From the NCBI GenBank assembly GCA_011032825.1, contig JAADJZ010000002.1, positions 992,001-1,056,000 on the forward strand: DNA of 64,000 nt, in the 5' to 3' direction. The notes under the pieces are model-generated. The model was not told the DNA's origin. It saw only the letters and a list, made by a program, of their open reading frames with translations, and did not search any database. The DNA is from Massariosphaeria phaeospora. Its lineage: Eukaryota; Ascomycota; Dothideomycetes; Pleosporales. Shown here piece after piece: positions 10,223 through 20,737 of the stretch (position 1 is its first letter; the number at the start of each line of letters is the position of its first letter). A program made the position numbers and the translations under genes.

Positions 10223-12272
10223 TCATCCAAGAACAACTTCGATCTTCTCCGTAGCCTGCGCTTCCCAAGCGCTCGTCAGAATATGGCCTACCCCTCTACG
10301 ATACGCAACTCCATCAATCCACTCAATCCATAGCACATTCGTGTATTCTACCACTCCATCAACCTTCATAGGTAGCCGAAAAAACCTCATATGAAAGACG
10401 TGCGACTCGCCTCGCTCAGATCTGGCTGAAATGGCGATAAACTCTAGCTTCTCTCCTCCCCTATCGGGTGTCGAATGTAGACTTAATTCCGCATCGTGAG
10501 AGCGGAAATGACCAGCCCATCGTCCCTTATCATCCCAGATATTTCCAGTGGCAATGTCCTCGTCGCGAGGCCTCTTTGGGTTGTTCCAACAGTAGAAACT
10601 AATTGAGAAGAAGCCGTGGGTAGTGATAAAGTACAAGTGTTGGCCGTGGGGGATATAGTTAAGTACTGGTGTGTTTTGGCGGTCCCGAATGGGGACCGGA
10701 TAATTAAAGAGTGTATGATTATCACAGTCATGCTGAAACCCTGTGGGGTATCTATGCCAGCCTTCCGGAAGTACAGCGTCGGGATCGTCCTGTAGGCTCT
10801 GGTACTGGAGTCCGGCGTTCTCGATTTTGCGCCGTTTCTCTGAGGGACCAATGAACCAGGTCACTGTCGGCCGAATGGTTGTCGTTGAATTTTCGTTCCT
10901 GAATCTTCTCCTCTCGTCACCCCTCCTATGATGCTTTGAACTCTGGACGTAGCTAGCCGCCGCCTTCCATAGTGACAGGTCTACCTCGGTAACCCGGAAG
11001 GACCATCCCATCCAAGACCATGACGGGAGAATGTTGCCTTTGCTAATCTTCCGCCTATGCCTGGACTTAGGTCTCCAAAGCAAGGCGATATCTAGAAACT
11101 GGGCTGGAAGACCGTAAACAAACCCTTCTACAAAGCTTTCCGATAAGACAGTGGTCACTCCGAGAAAGGCAGGAAGAGTATCTTCCTCATACGTAAGGTT
11201 TCGAACACTGTAGTTTGTCACAATCCGAGAGTACTCCTCCATATCCGGCCAGGCGCTTTGCTGGAGTCCGGTTGAGGTTCCCATGAATCGATTAACGCAT
11301 GGACTCGGTTCCTGAGATTCGGATGGAGGGTATACTGATTCGGATAGAGGGTACAACGAGTCGAATGGAGAATACAGCGGGTCGGATAGAGGATATAATG
11401 GTTCAGACTCTTCCCAAACATCACAATGACACTCCCAGGAGATGTGCTGTTCGAGGAAAAACACGGCGCGACGAGAGAAAAGTAGCTCTTGCAAGGTCCA
11501 CGCTCGTGTTCCCCAGACTGACTCGTTGAGCAGCTTTACGCGCGAATTTGGCCGCCGCTGGACCTGACGAGCGCCTGCATCTGGAACGCCCTCGAGAGGC
11601 CCAGATGCATTCCCGACACCCGCTACGATGGTCAAGTATGCGTTGGCATAAACTGATGCCATGTTTTGAATCTGGTGGTCTTTCGTGTTGTAGTCATCCT
11701 GGACGATACAGAACCGATCCACCCAGAGATACTGGAGACCGAGCTTTTCGGTCAATGAGATTGCATCTGTGACAGTGGGCGGGATTCCTTCTTCCTTCAG
11801 CGACCCGGGCATTTGGTACGATTTAAGGCTTTCAATGGTAAGCATGTTAGGGGAACCATGTAGACTCGGAGGTTCCCAAACGTAGCTCAATGCAACGTAC
11901 TCATCTTCGGGTGTTGCTTTCTTGATCTTTCTCGTAGCGACATCGATGAGCCATGCGGGGACGTCTTTTAAGCTCTGATTTACGCGTGGCTTTGATCGGC
12001 AGTGGTAACCATGCTCCTTGTTACAGGTATGTAGCCATGAGCTGATCCTCTGTATTCGGCCAATCAGCGTCCATGTGAACTGGAGAAAGGTTATCAGAAC
12101 AGGCACTACTCACAGTCGTAACATTGTTCACCGGATCAAATGGCGCGTAGTAGAATACATCAGAGTACAGCGACTCGCTATCTGCTACGTGATTGGCAGA
12201 AGTGTGAGGCAGCCATTCGGAGAAGTCCTGGCTGGGCAACCCAGTGTCCTCACGAGGCCACGGTCCTGGCAT
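10223..12272 (-). CDS. HET-domain (heterokaryon incompatibility) protein
   Basis: Exon 1 is 12272-12114 and exon 2 is 12049-10223, joined over a 64-nt intron (GTGAGT...ACAG, branch CTGAT); 661 aa. The HET domain (PF06985 type) spans about residues 104-260: YVALSYVWE at 104-112, then TVTDAISLTEKLGLQYLWVD near 145-164, then CIVQDD and the RAWTLQELLFSRR segment. After it come four heptapeptide repeats (PLYPLSD-like, nt 11305-11415) and a long C-terminal region without a recognised domain. HET proteins trigger cell death after fusion of unlike strains or act in other recognition contexts; the partner is not visible here. The usual WVDxLCI reads WVDRFCI. The amidase remnant lies on the opposite strand just beyond its 3' end. 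Confidence 0.88.
11305..11415. repeat. 21-bp coding tandem repeat inside the HET gene
   Basis: On the minus strand about four to five units encode (S/D)(P/S)LYPLS-type heptapeptides: PLYPLSD, PLYSPFD, SLYPLSE, SVYPPSE. The units are alike at DNA level, which suggests replication-slippage growth just after the HET domain. Confidence 0.75.
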
Positions 12273-12792
12273 GTTCGCAGATCAGGAAACCCAGAAACAA
12301 GTGGCTATAGATCCATTTAAGAGATGCACAGTTTCCGCTTTGCAACTTTCGGATACGACGAAGGTTTTGGCTTGGAGATGCAGGATGTCAGAAGTTGTGG
12401 AGTTTGATGCGGAGTCGTCGTCCGCTTCAGCTGCCGAGCTGTCGAGCAGGCGAATACGACCGAGCCAATAGCTGATCGGCTATGACTCAGCTGAACGGAT
12501 CTGGAAACCACAACATACACATAACTGTCACGGAATTAGACATAACCAGCGGAACGATTTATAGGACTGCTCCAGCTCCCTGAATAGTGTTACGAGCGTA
12601 GGTCGTGCAGTTAACAAAGCTAGTACCCGTGTGACGTTTCGCACTTGATGTATTGTTAATGAAAGGCAGGTCTACGACTAAGCAATATATGTACAACAGG
12701 AAAACATAAGAGAATTTGACCAGCGAGCCCAGCTCAACTTCGCAAAAAGAAAGGAATGGTGCAACGACCCCGGATGCCAAAGAACATCCAAA
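12273..12792. other. Intergenic, no gene seen
   Basis: This holds the promoter side of the HET gene and the 3' side of the small Cys-rich ORF. Short ORFs only. Confidence 0.5.
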
Positions 12793-13086
12793 CTAGTAGA
12801 ATCCCCAAGTGGGCCTCATGTTCATTGGAGTTCCTTGGATATGTATCTCTTGAACTTCAGTGTGGTGTTTGTGTTCTACTACAACACACCCGGCCTTTCC
12901 ACTCTCCTTGAAGTTCTTGCAATGGTCAGGTATGTCGAATTTCATCAATCCTCCGGAACAGCCACACTGTCCTTGGTCCGGACAATGTATCCCGAGCATA
13001 GTGCCCACAGTGCAGCCGCATTTGTAGTGCCCTAGCTGCGCAGTGTAGCAGTACTGCGAAGGGTTTCTTGGGTCGTAATCACCCAT
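12793..13086 (-). CDS. Small Cys-rich ORF, function unknown
   Basis: From the first ATG (13086) the product is 97 aa with eight Cys: QYCYTA, YKCGCTVG, IHCPDQGQCGCSGG, DHCKNF, GKAGCVV. The even count and CxC pairs suggest disulfides or metal binding. No signal peptide is present at this ATG. The same frame stays open upstream to about 13276 and reads like protein, without another ATG, so a 5' exon or a lost start is possible. No family is recognised. Confidence 0.4.
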   Translation of the reverse strand: MGDYDPRNPSQYCYTAQLGHYKCGCTVGTMLGIHCPDQGQCGCSGGLMKFDIPDHCKNFKESGKAGCVVVEHKHHTEVQEIHIQGTPMNMRPTWGFY

Positions 13087-13340
13087 AGCTTGCTCCAAGT
13101 GGGAACCGGTAGTGATATGATTTGCACCGTTGATAGCCTTCGTTGCTTTGTTGTTGCTGTGTATAGGTGTGCTGCAGCTTTGCGGTCTCGAATCGGCAGT
13201 GTCCGTATGTGATGCGCACTCTCGAATGGGTTCGTTGCTTCGGTATGCCGGTGTGTAGATGTGTTTTCCGCTTTAAGGCTTCGAATTGACGACGTCCGCA
13301 CGTGTAGATGAATGCTCAAGACAGTATGTTCGATTTGAGT

Positions 13341-13373
13341 TATGGATTGTGGATTGTGGATTGTGGATTGTGG
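13341..13373. repeat. Heptamer repeat GATTGTG x4
   Basis: Four consecutive copies of GATTGTG lie upstream of the small Cys-rich ORF, possibly in its leader or promoter. Confidence 0.85.
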
Positions 13374-14326
13374 TGTAGGAAAGAAGAAGCAGCTCCGCTC
13401 AAGATCTTTCATATACGGTTCTCCGCGTCAGATTTGACTCACATATTTGACATCGGACTGCGCCTCATTTTAGTAGTTTTGCTCATATAGGTGGTCACAG
13501 ACCAATCATGACATGAAGTTGTGTGAGTAGATACCGTGAAGACTCACCCGAGCAATAGTATGTGTCAAGGTACTGCGTTGCGCTGGCTGTGGCTTCTTCG
13601 CACGCGCGACACGCCGAAACCAAACCGACACTGCGCAAAGCCTCTCTCGGCTCAGAACGACATGTTTCCTATATAGTACTGCGTCAGCGCCTTCGATCAA
13701 ACTAGCCTCCTTCGCGTCTGGCACTCAAGTAGTGCAACGAAGGTTCATCGCAGAACGACAAGTCGAGGAGGCGATAAGACTGCATTGCGGCACGGTGACC
13801 CAATAACGAACGTTTCCCCGCACTTGGTATGGTCCTAGCACCACAAAGCGCACAGTCACTATTGGCGCATGGCTCGTGTGGAAGTTTGTGTAACTTGACC
13901 AGAGTATGACACAGCGCGCTGACGACTCATTATGTTGACTCAGAATTGTATATTATTCTTTCGAGGAACATGCGGCAATGAATAGTTCAAGACTGCGCTA
14001 CGTGTCCACTCAAACATAGGATGCTCCTACTGCGACAGGTCACCATGAAAGACGAAGCCGAGCGATAACATGAGCTTCGCAAGCATGGGATCATATCTGC
14101 AGATATGGTTAGTTGGGGTCGATACGATACCAGAGAAAGAGAAAAAGAGGAGCTCAACATACGTCTTCGCTAGCCGGAATACATATGCTCCACGATGATC
14201 GATCTCCACTGTTTCCTTCTTCCGATTGTGACTCATTGTGCAATAACGCCTGCGCCCAAACCGTGCCGTCGCTGGTGCATCAAAGTCCTATCAAACCGTG
14301 GTGCAATGTTGCAATAGCAAACGGTA
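13374..14326. other. Gene-free interval
   Basis: No ORF with protein-like composition is seen on either strand. Composition is ordinary, with no repeat longer than a few bases. Confidence 0.5.
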
Positions 14327-14912
14327 TTAGGTGCGCCATGCGGTAAGGTCCAGCTGTTCTATGGCAACGGACTGCTGTCCCTTGATACGGTCCAGTTCCT
14401 CCTTAGCACGGTCCAGTTCTCTCTTAGCACGGTCCCATTCGCTCTCGGCATAGTTCCGCTCATGCTCGGCACGGTTTCGTTCTTCCTTGACACGATCCAG
14501 CTCTTCTTTGAGAAGTTCCTGTGCTTTCCTAGCAAGTTCTTTCTTGTCTCGGCTGTTGGGCTTTTGGGGTATGCCTGCAGGATCGTCTCGCGTTGTCTTC
14601 TGGTGACCCTTGCGTAGGCGCCTGGTTCCCTGCGCCCTACGGGAGAGAGCGCCTTTTTCCTATTCTTCACCCACTTCGGTCCAGCGTTTGGCGGCGGAAC
14701 TGCATGCAAGATATGTTAGACTGTACCGAGCTTCACGGAAGGGGGGCCATGGTAGACATACCAGCCGTGCCATTTCGAAGAGCTTCAAGTTCTTCCAAAA
14801 GTTTCGCTTTCAGTGCGTGCCGGCGGCGGTTACGATTGAGCTTCGCCGCACTCTCGTGCTGGTCGCCTGGTTCCAGATTGTGGTTGCGAGGTGTGTTCTT
14901 GGTACGCGTCAT
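14327..14912 (-). CDS. Coiled-coil protein with perfect heptads, frame broken once
   Basis: Exon 1 is 14912-14762 (MTRTKNTPRN...); a 62-nt intron (14700-14761, GTATGT, branch CTAAC, GCAG) follows; exon 2 then runs down from 14699. As printed, the exon 2 frame ends at 14359, but its sequence there is not helical. If the T5 run at 14654-14658 had one more base, the frame would read KKGALSRRAQ, then GHQKTTRDDPAG, then six exact heptads of DRAKEEL type, stopping at 14327. The heptads are encoded by 21-bp units. The frame break may be a sequence error or a real mutation. It probably acts as an oligomerising helix; there is no known family. Confidence 0.5.
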
Positions 14913-15137
14913 CGCGACGTTGGGCGAAGGAGGTATCCACGGGCGAAGTTGAGGCGGGCGAGAGTGTGAATCTGGGGTGCAAGAAAGTCGACACGATACA
15001 GAAGGGAGGGGCTGCTACCCACTGCGCCTTGGCATTCACGCTATCACGTGCTACTCATGGCGTCATGATCGGAGATCAACGGCAACGACATGGCGGGTGC
15101 TTATGCCTGAAATCTTCGTTTCTCAGACAAGCTCGAA
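14913..15137. other. Short intergenic spacer
   Basis: This lies between the coiled-coil gene start and the 3' end of the GH47 gene. No feature is seen. Confidence 0.4.
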
Positions 15138-16838
15138 CTACACCGGTTTCTTCGCTCGCACCTTGAACGGATGCGCCTCGGTGTTATACACGAAGTAATT
15201 CACGTTCCCTCCATTCCCTACACCATCAGGCGCATACTCGACATCCCAGACACCCTTCTTTTCCTCAGGCAGCTGAATCAAATATTGGTACTTCAACACC
15301 TCGGCCAACATATAACTAGCCTGGAAGTTCTCCCACCCTCCGCCATACTCATCCAACACATTCAATATGCTGCTGAACCCACTCCCGACCCGTTCAGTCC
15401 GATTCTGCGCAAGAGTATACGCCCAGGCTACGTCGCGCCAGTACTGCGACCCGGTGACTTGGTACGCGTAATACCAGCTCTCGATCGCTTCAGGCGCCTG
15501 GCCGTTGCGATAGTAATAGTACTCGTCGTTGATAAACCAACCGGATTTCTCGTAGAACTCGGTTTGGTTGGTGAAATTTGAGGAACTCAACTGGGTGAGA
15601 TTCCAAGAGTAGAGGATAGGACCAATACCGCTTGCGGCATACCGGTAGCCGTTTGCACAGAACTCACTGAATTGTAGCCCGTAATCCAGGTAGTCCGGAC
15701 GGTCCAAGACGGTGCTTCCAAGGATGAAGGTGCCGCCGATGAAACATGCCAGCTGTTCGCTATAGTTCTGAACTGCTGTTCCGACGAAAGATCCCGCCAT
15801 TGTAAGATCTGGACGCGACGACGGATGCGACAAGAGATGTGCGATTGTGGAGTCCGCCGCTTCGATGAACCGCTTGGAATAGTTCTCATACCGCTCGGGA
15901 TCATAGACGTACATCTTGATCAAATACTCATACGCGCTGTCATTCCCGCTCGTCCACCCACCATACCCATCAAGGACCTCTCCTGTCTCGATGCTGAAGT
16001 TGCCACCTGTGAGACCAGGCCATATATCGAAAGCCGGATCGAACCAATAGGATTGCGCCTTTTGAGCTAAATCTCCGTACTCTGGGTCGCCGGTCAGGTC
16101 AGAAAGGTGCTGCCACTCCAGAACTAGCGTTCCGAGCTCGGCCAAGCTAGCTGTGCGCGTCCCGTCTGCCATGCGCAGTCGTTCGGAGAAGGTCCGGTTG
16201 TTGGGAAATACGTTGTTTACCGGGATACCCGTTGGAGTGTCGAAAGCAAACTTGAGAGTGTCGGCAAGTGATTTGCACTGCGAGAGCAAAGCGTCTACCT
16301 TCTCGTCATCAACGTCGAGGTGTGAGAAGGGGCCCTTGAGAAGATCGTAGGCGGAGAGCAACCCGCCCACATATCGAATATTGGTTTCAAAAAGCGATAC
16401 GACGGATGGTTCCGGTGTGTTTGTCTTCGTGAAGTCGATAGTAGGAACAAAGTCCAGAATCTGGTTCACGATGTCCTCCTGCTCCATCATGATCGCGGTA
16501 TCAAGCCCATCGACGGCAGCAACACCCCATCCGTTTCGAGAATCCTTGAAAGAGTTGTTTACTGGAAGCAGATCGTCATGCGGAAAGGCGTAGGTATAGT
16601 AGCCGTTCCAAGCGAACCGAAACATCTCAATAACGGCCTCCGCGCGATATGTCTGATTTTCCGGGAAGGAGGTATAATCGTAGTCTCGGCCTTTCTGGCC
16701 GGGATATGAGTTGTTGCCATAGTGTACGGTTCGCTGTGCTGGAAGCTGACGTTGGATGAAGTCTTCGGATGCGGCACTCGGTGCGGGGTAGAGGAACGAT
16801 GAAAATGCGAGAGTCAATATCGCGAAGAGCCACGCCAT
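15138..16838 (-). CDS. Secreted GH47 alpha-1,2-mannosidase
   Basis: Intronless, 566 aa, first ATG at 16838. A signal peptide is visible at 1-23 (LFAILTLAFSSFLYPAPSAAS). Glycoside hydrolase family 47 class I features are present: NGWGVAAVDGLDTAIMM near 102-118, SLAELGTLVLEWQHLS, GGWTSGNDSAYEYLIK, ESWYYAYQVTG and the C-terminal FVYNTEAHPFKV, whose Thr in TEAH is the calcium-binding residue in the family. There are many N-glycosylation sequons. With a signal peptide and no N-terminal membrane anchor it fits the secreted or ER-lumenal fungal enzymes that trim Man-alpha-1,2-Man from N-glycans. Length is usual. It stands alone between accessory genes. Confidence 0.94.
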   Translation of the reverse strand: MAWLFAILTLAFSSFLYPAPSAASEDFIQRQLPAQRTVHYGNNSYPGQKGRDYDYTSFPENQTYRAEAVIEMFRFAWNGYYTYAFPHDDLLPVNNSFKDSRNGWGVAAVDGLDTAIMMEQEDIVNQILDFVPTIDFTKTNTPEPSVVSLFETNIRYVGGLLSAYDLLKGPFSHLDVDDEKVDALLSQCKSLADTLKFAFDTPTGIPVNNVFPNNRTFSERLRMADGTRTASLAELGTLVLEWQHLSDLTGDPEYGDLAQKAQSYWFDPAFDIWPGLTGGNFSIETGEVLDGYGGWTSGNDSAYEYLIKMYVYDPERYENYSKRFIEAADSTIAHLLSHPSSRPDLTMAGSFVGTAVQNYSEQLACFIGGTFILGSTVLDRPDYLDYGLQFSEFCANGYRYAASGIGPILYSWNLTQLSSSNFTNQTEFYEKSGWFINDEYYYYRNGQAPEAIESWYYAYQVTGSQYWRDVAWAYTLAQNRTERVGSGFSSILNVLDEYGGGWENFQASYMLAEVLKYQYLIQLPEEKKGVWDVEYAPDGVGNGGNVNYFVYNTEAHPFKVRAKKPV

Positions 16839-17570
16839 CGTAACGATGCTGTCTAATATGCGGGTTTGATCAAGCTACGATGAGTGTCAGATATCTTGGT
16901 TCGCCCCGTTGAAGCGGGCGCTGTGCTTATTATAGCCGGCATCGTGAGGGGTAAGCAGCAGCGTGGTGATCTCAGTCTTATCAGTCCGCATGAGTCCCGA
17001 GATCTTCCTACAGAAAGTCGATGCATGATAGGGTGTACGGCATATATGAGACAACCGTTGTGTTGGAGTCCCAAACAGCTGGGTTATTTGCCGGGTGATC
17101 ATCAAACGCTAAGCTTAAACAGGAGGACCCTAGGTAACGACCTTCCTCATAAACTTGCAGACTGCCTGAAACTACTATGAACACAATCTGAATGTCACGA
17201 AACCCATCAGCCATGATTATGACACTTTGTTTGTCGAACCGCCTTTCGTCGCACTGCCAACATGACGCAGACTCAGAAGCTCACCGGTCTTTGCAGAAGC
17301 CCCCAACGTTACCGATGCGCATTACTAAGTTAACATATTCAAAATATCTATATATCTTCCTATTAAGAGTCTCACAATACTGGCTTAATCAGTTACGTAG
17401 GCAGCAAATACGTAAGTGTAAAGCTTGTTTGCGCGTCGGTGTAAGAAGAGAAGAGCTAAACGAGTTGAAAAAACCCGGTGTGTATACTGCTAAGCGGTGT
17501 AGCAGGCTGAAAAGCTTCACATGGTGTAGTTAAAATTTGGAGAAGTGTTCGGTCAGCATGACCAGCCTGA
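16839..17570. other. Gene-free, partly AT-rich
   Basis: This is the GH47 promoter side. 17320-17420 is AT-rich (TATCTATATATC). A missing 5' exon of the Cys-motif gene downstream could lie here, but none was identified. Confidence 0.4.
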
Positions 17571-18575
17571 CAAGGCCAGTCGGTCCGCAAGATCGTCCGA
17601 CCAGCGTCTTTATCAGCCCGTCCGCAAAACAACCCTCAGCTCCCTCAAACAGCTCAGCAAGACCACCCGCCGTCCCGCGCAGGCGGTCGACAGAGTCCAT
17701 CGGCAGCTCCGTCGTCTTCAGCATTAATTCATGCATACCAGAGTCCGCCGTCTTACAACCTTCCGTCACCTAAACAAGGCGCACATGGCGATCATGGCGA
17801 ATACTCGCACATAGCCACACCACTTCAGCATCTTTCGGCGTATGCAACGCATGAAAAAGCACACCAAGCATCGCTACAGCATTACCAAGCGCCACAATCG
17901 GCATATCAAAAAGCAGCACAAGACGCACCGCAAGAGCAGAAGTGGCCTCGACCCCTCTCCTCGTATTATGGCCCTGAAATAGCACCCGACAAAGACAAAC
18001 CACTACGTTACCTACTGGACTACTACATTCCCCCGCAGAACTACTATGATTGCGACTACTTCGAGATTGTCAAAGACGCGGCTGTGCATGACAGGTTCAG
18101 CAACTGTTTTAAGTGTGGCCGGTTCAAGAGCAAACACACAGATGGGGAACTCTGCCCGAACCAGTGTCAATTCTGCAAAGGAGGCCACTATGTACAGTCA
18201 TGCTCTAAGCTATACGCAACTACGACGTTTCTGAATCAGTATTCAAATTTGGCTCCACTAAAGCGACCGCCGAGCCTAGCAATCAAGCCAAATCAACAAG
18301 AGGCTCAATATCTAGCTCAACAAGGTCATATCACGATCACCGGCAGCTCGGACCGCAATGGTAAGGCCCGTGACTACTACACATGGATCCAACCTCAGGT
18401 CACAGCACTCAGCAGTGATCAAGCAAAGCGTCTGAAACATTCTGATAATCTCAGACCAATCCAGCGACCAGGGCAACCTACATGCCCATACCATCGACCG
18501 GCGCCGCCTCCGCTTCCGCTAAATCCGCAACCGCGTGCTACCAGACCAGCTGAAATCAGTCAATCGGAGTTCTAG
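17571..18575 (+). CDS. Cys-motif protein, copy A (5' end unresolved)
   Basis: One open frame of about 334 codons without an in-frame ATG; an acceptor-like CCAG ends at 17579, so a 5' exon may be missing or the copy has lost its start. The first half is Pro/Gln/Ser/Ala-rich. The core YYIPPQNYYDCDYFEIV, then NCFKCGRFKSKHT, then CPNQCQFCKGGHYV and CSKLYATTTFL is shared with the gene at 22036. Six Cys plus His (CxxC, CPxQCxFC, HY, C) suggest a compact zinc-binding module of unknown family. Where the relative at 22036 has a 63-nt intron (after HYGT), this copy is continuous (HYVQ). It ends in a Pro-rich tail. Confidence 0.6.
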   Translation, partial: QGQSVRKIVRPASLSARPQNNPQLPQTAQQDHPPSRAGGRQSPSAAPSSSALIHAYQSPPSYNLPSPKQGAHGDHGEYSHIATPLQHLSAYATHEKAHQASLQHYQAPQSAYQKAAQDAPQEQKWPRPLSSYYGPEIAPDKDKPLRYLLDYYIPPQNYYDCDYFEIVKDAAVHDRFSNCFKCGRFKSKHTDGELCPNQCQFCKGGHYVQSCSKLYATTTFLNQYSNLAPLKRPPSLAIKPNQQEAQYLAQQGHITITGSSDRNGKARDYYTWIQPQVTALSSDQAKRLKHSDNLRPIQRPGQPTCPYHRPAPPPLPLNPQPRATRPAEISQSEF

Positions 18576-18593
18576 CAGCCTCGAGATCGCAAT

Positions 18594-18893
18594 ATGCAAC
18601 AGGCACCGCAGCCAACCACGTCCAGTGAGTCTCGCTTGGAATTCCCGCGGACCTTTGACGAGATGGGCCATCACGAGTTCGCCATTAGAATGGTAATAGA
18701 CCAACGGATGGCACTCCAAGACGCAGCCAAAAAAGGTACCCAGACCACGCCATTTCCGAGGGCGAACCGTGACTGGCTCCACAAACATTTTCCAGGTCAT
18801 GCAGCCGAACTGGAAAAATGTGAGCAGATATACTCAGCTCAACTGTCCAGGCTACCCACCCTACTTTTGGACCCGATGGGTAAATCCGATTGA
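18594..18893 (+). CDS. Small hypothetical protein, 99 aa
   Basis: ATG 18594 opens a 99-aa frame, starting 19 nt after the stop of copy A. Composition is protein-like, with a helical middle (MGHHEFAIRMVIDQRM) and segments RANRDWLHKHFPGHAAELEK and LEKCEQIYSAQL. It could be an independent gene or a final exon reached by splicing out the copy A stop. No family is recognised. Confidence 0.35.
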   Translation: MQQAPQPTTSSESRLEFPRTFDEMGHHEFAIRMVIDQRMALQDAAKKGTQTTPFPRANRDWLHKHFPGHAAELEKCEQIYSAQLSRLPTLLLDPMGKSD

Positions 18894-19303
18894 TGCTTAT
18901 ACTTGTTGTCTACGTCACTAGTCTCTGTATTGGTATGAACACTAGTGTTTCTGTAGAGTCTGTCCATAGCATTTCTTTTGTGCATATTGAATCTAGTAGG
19001 GTCAATCTAGTAAATCTGGCTACTATGGATGAGTTTTCTCGAGAGCTCGGCGTGCCTGTATTTAACTAAGCACTCGCCTAATATGATTTCTAGTTATTCA
19101 TACTGTAGTCATAGAATAGATGGCTAATCATACATCGGCCCTATCACACTACGAAGCATTCACTACTTTGGAAAGAACAGACCTTAGTATGTAGCTGGTA
19201 TTACAGCAAATGCGACCCACGAAGCTAAGTTATGTTTATCTTTCAACCACGTCCTCCGGCTACCACAATAGCTACATCCTAGTAGCTTCCGTTAGCATTT
19301 CCA
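18894..19303. other. Intergenic, AT-rich, no gene seen
   Basis: A convergent spacer between plus- and minus-strand genes, with many stop codons in all frames. Confidence 0.5.
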
Positions 19304-20662
19304 TCATGCAATCTGAGTAGCATCCTCCGCCTCGAACTCAGACCGATTCCGCTTCCGCGCGACTGTCTGCTCGCATTGTAGCTTGATCCACCCCTCGTAT
19401 GCGGAGAGGCGATCGGATTCGATAGCCATGTTTGCTACGAAATAGTCTCGATTTCGGAACCGCTTCGTCTTGTCCCACATATCCTTCGCTGCTTTGGCTG
19501 TGCAGTCGCCCGTGTCCGCGGAGTTGACGTTCACACCAGCAGATGCTACACCAAATCCAGTACCCGTATGCGAGTATGCCATGCCGCTTCGCGTCAGAAG
19601 CTCTTCACCAATTTGGCATTCTTCATGGCTCGTTAAGAAACACACAACGTGCTGTTGCAGACCAAACTTACTTCCAAAGAGCAGTCGGCAAGCATCGCGT
19701 ACCATCTCCGTAAGCCAACTCTGACTACGGTCCGCGCTATAGTCCCCGCAACGATCCTTGGCACACACAGCATAGCCCACATATCGCAACGGGACGGGAA
19801 GCGGCTTATCAGAATCCTCGGCCGATATTTTGAGCAGTCGCTGCTCAAGCGCATAACAGAAGGCGAGCAACGTCAAAGCCCGGTCAGCAACTCCTCGGAG
19901 GAAGTAGTGGAATCCTCCGGTGATCATGTCGGCCGTTGTTCGCCCATTTCTGGACACACAATCCAACGCTGCATTATCTTCGTCCATCGTGCGAAGACCG
20001 GAGACATACGCGCGGAGGACCTCAAGGACTTGGGCCAGTTCTCGCGGGGCGGGGGATTGTCCGTTCTCGTCGACTAGCTCCCGTACATAGATCACTGGCG
20101 CAAATGCTTCACCATATCTTTGGACCCAGTCCGAGTGTCTCTCCGGATCATCATCATCGACGTCGAAGAGTCTCGCCAGCTCTTCGTTTCCCAGCCTGAT
20201 AGCCCTGGTTACGCCGCTGCCGTAGAAGGCTTCGATGAGAGCTGCGGGAGCGCAGGCAAGGAGTGGCAGGCCATGCTCTCTCCAACTTCCCAGAGTGAAC
20301 AGTTTACGACTTCTAGTGTCTTTCATGAATGGATGGTCGCTACGCTGCGCTTCTTTGTATGCGGCATCAATGACAGCAACATAACCGTGGTCTTGATATA
20401 ACCGACCGTAGTCGAATCGCACCGCCTGAGCTGCTTGTTCGGCTTCTTCCATCTGTTCGACAGATGGCGGAAGCATGACCGGCTTCCAGGCTGCTTTGGG
20501 GTTCTCTTTTCCCCAGGTCCGCAGGTTCTGGATCTCTCTTGCCGTAACCCGACCTCGATATCGCTTGCTCAGGCGACCGGGCTGCTCGCCTTCCTCGTCC
20601 GATCCACCATACGATGCTTGTGTGTCAACCGCGGTTTTTCGTTTCCGGGAGCGGCCGTCCAT
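19304..20662 (-). CDS. Hypothetical protein, 452 aa
   Basis: The first ATG is at 20662 (MDGRSRKRK); codons upstream in the same frame have no ATG and overlap a hairpin. The product begins with a basic, nuclear-signal-like stretch (GRSRKRKTA, LSKRYRGR), then a mostly globular region (EQAAQAVRFDYGRLYQDHGY; GSWREHGLPLLACAPAALIE; VCFLTSHEECQIGEELL) and ends with basic KRNRSEF. No catalytic motif is recognised. It sits between the two related Cys-motif genes, on the opposite strand, in a low-gene-density stretch with AT-rich flanks. Orphan-like; function unknown. Confidence 0.7.
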   Translation of the reverse strand: MDGRSRKRKTAVDTQASYGGSDEEGEQPGRLSKRYRGRVTAREIQNLRTWGKENPKAAWKPVMLPPSVEQMEEAEQAAQAVRFDYGRLYQDHGYVAVIDAAYKEAQRSDHPFMKDTRSRKLFTLGSWREHGLPLLACAPAALIEAFYGSGVTRAIRLGNEELARLFDVDDDDPERHSDWVQRYGEAFAPVIYVRELVDENGQSPAPRELAQVLEVLRAYVSGLRTMDEDNAALDCVSRNGRTTADMITGGFHYFLRGVADRALTLLAFCYALEQRLLKISAEDSDKPLPVPLRYVGYAVCAKDRCGDYSADRSQSWLTEMVRDACRLLFGSKFGLQQHVVCFLTSHEECQIGEELLTRSGMAYSHTGTGFGVASAGVNVNSADTGDCTAKAAKDMWDKTKRFRNRDYFVANMAIESDRLSAYEGWIKLQCEQTVARKRNRSEFEAEDATQIA

Positions 20663-20737
20663 CTTGATCTGGATGTCGATGCAGGTCGATACCACTGCGT
20701 CCAGTGCCTCGCTGGCACAGTTGCTATCAATAAAATC

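Noticed and set aside
14654..14699. 41-nt or shorter introns to repair the coiled-coil frame
   Set aside because: Too short for this genome's introns; a one-base homopolymer change explains the frame better.
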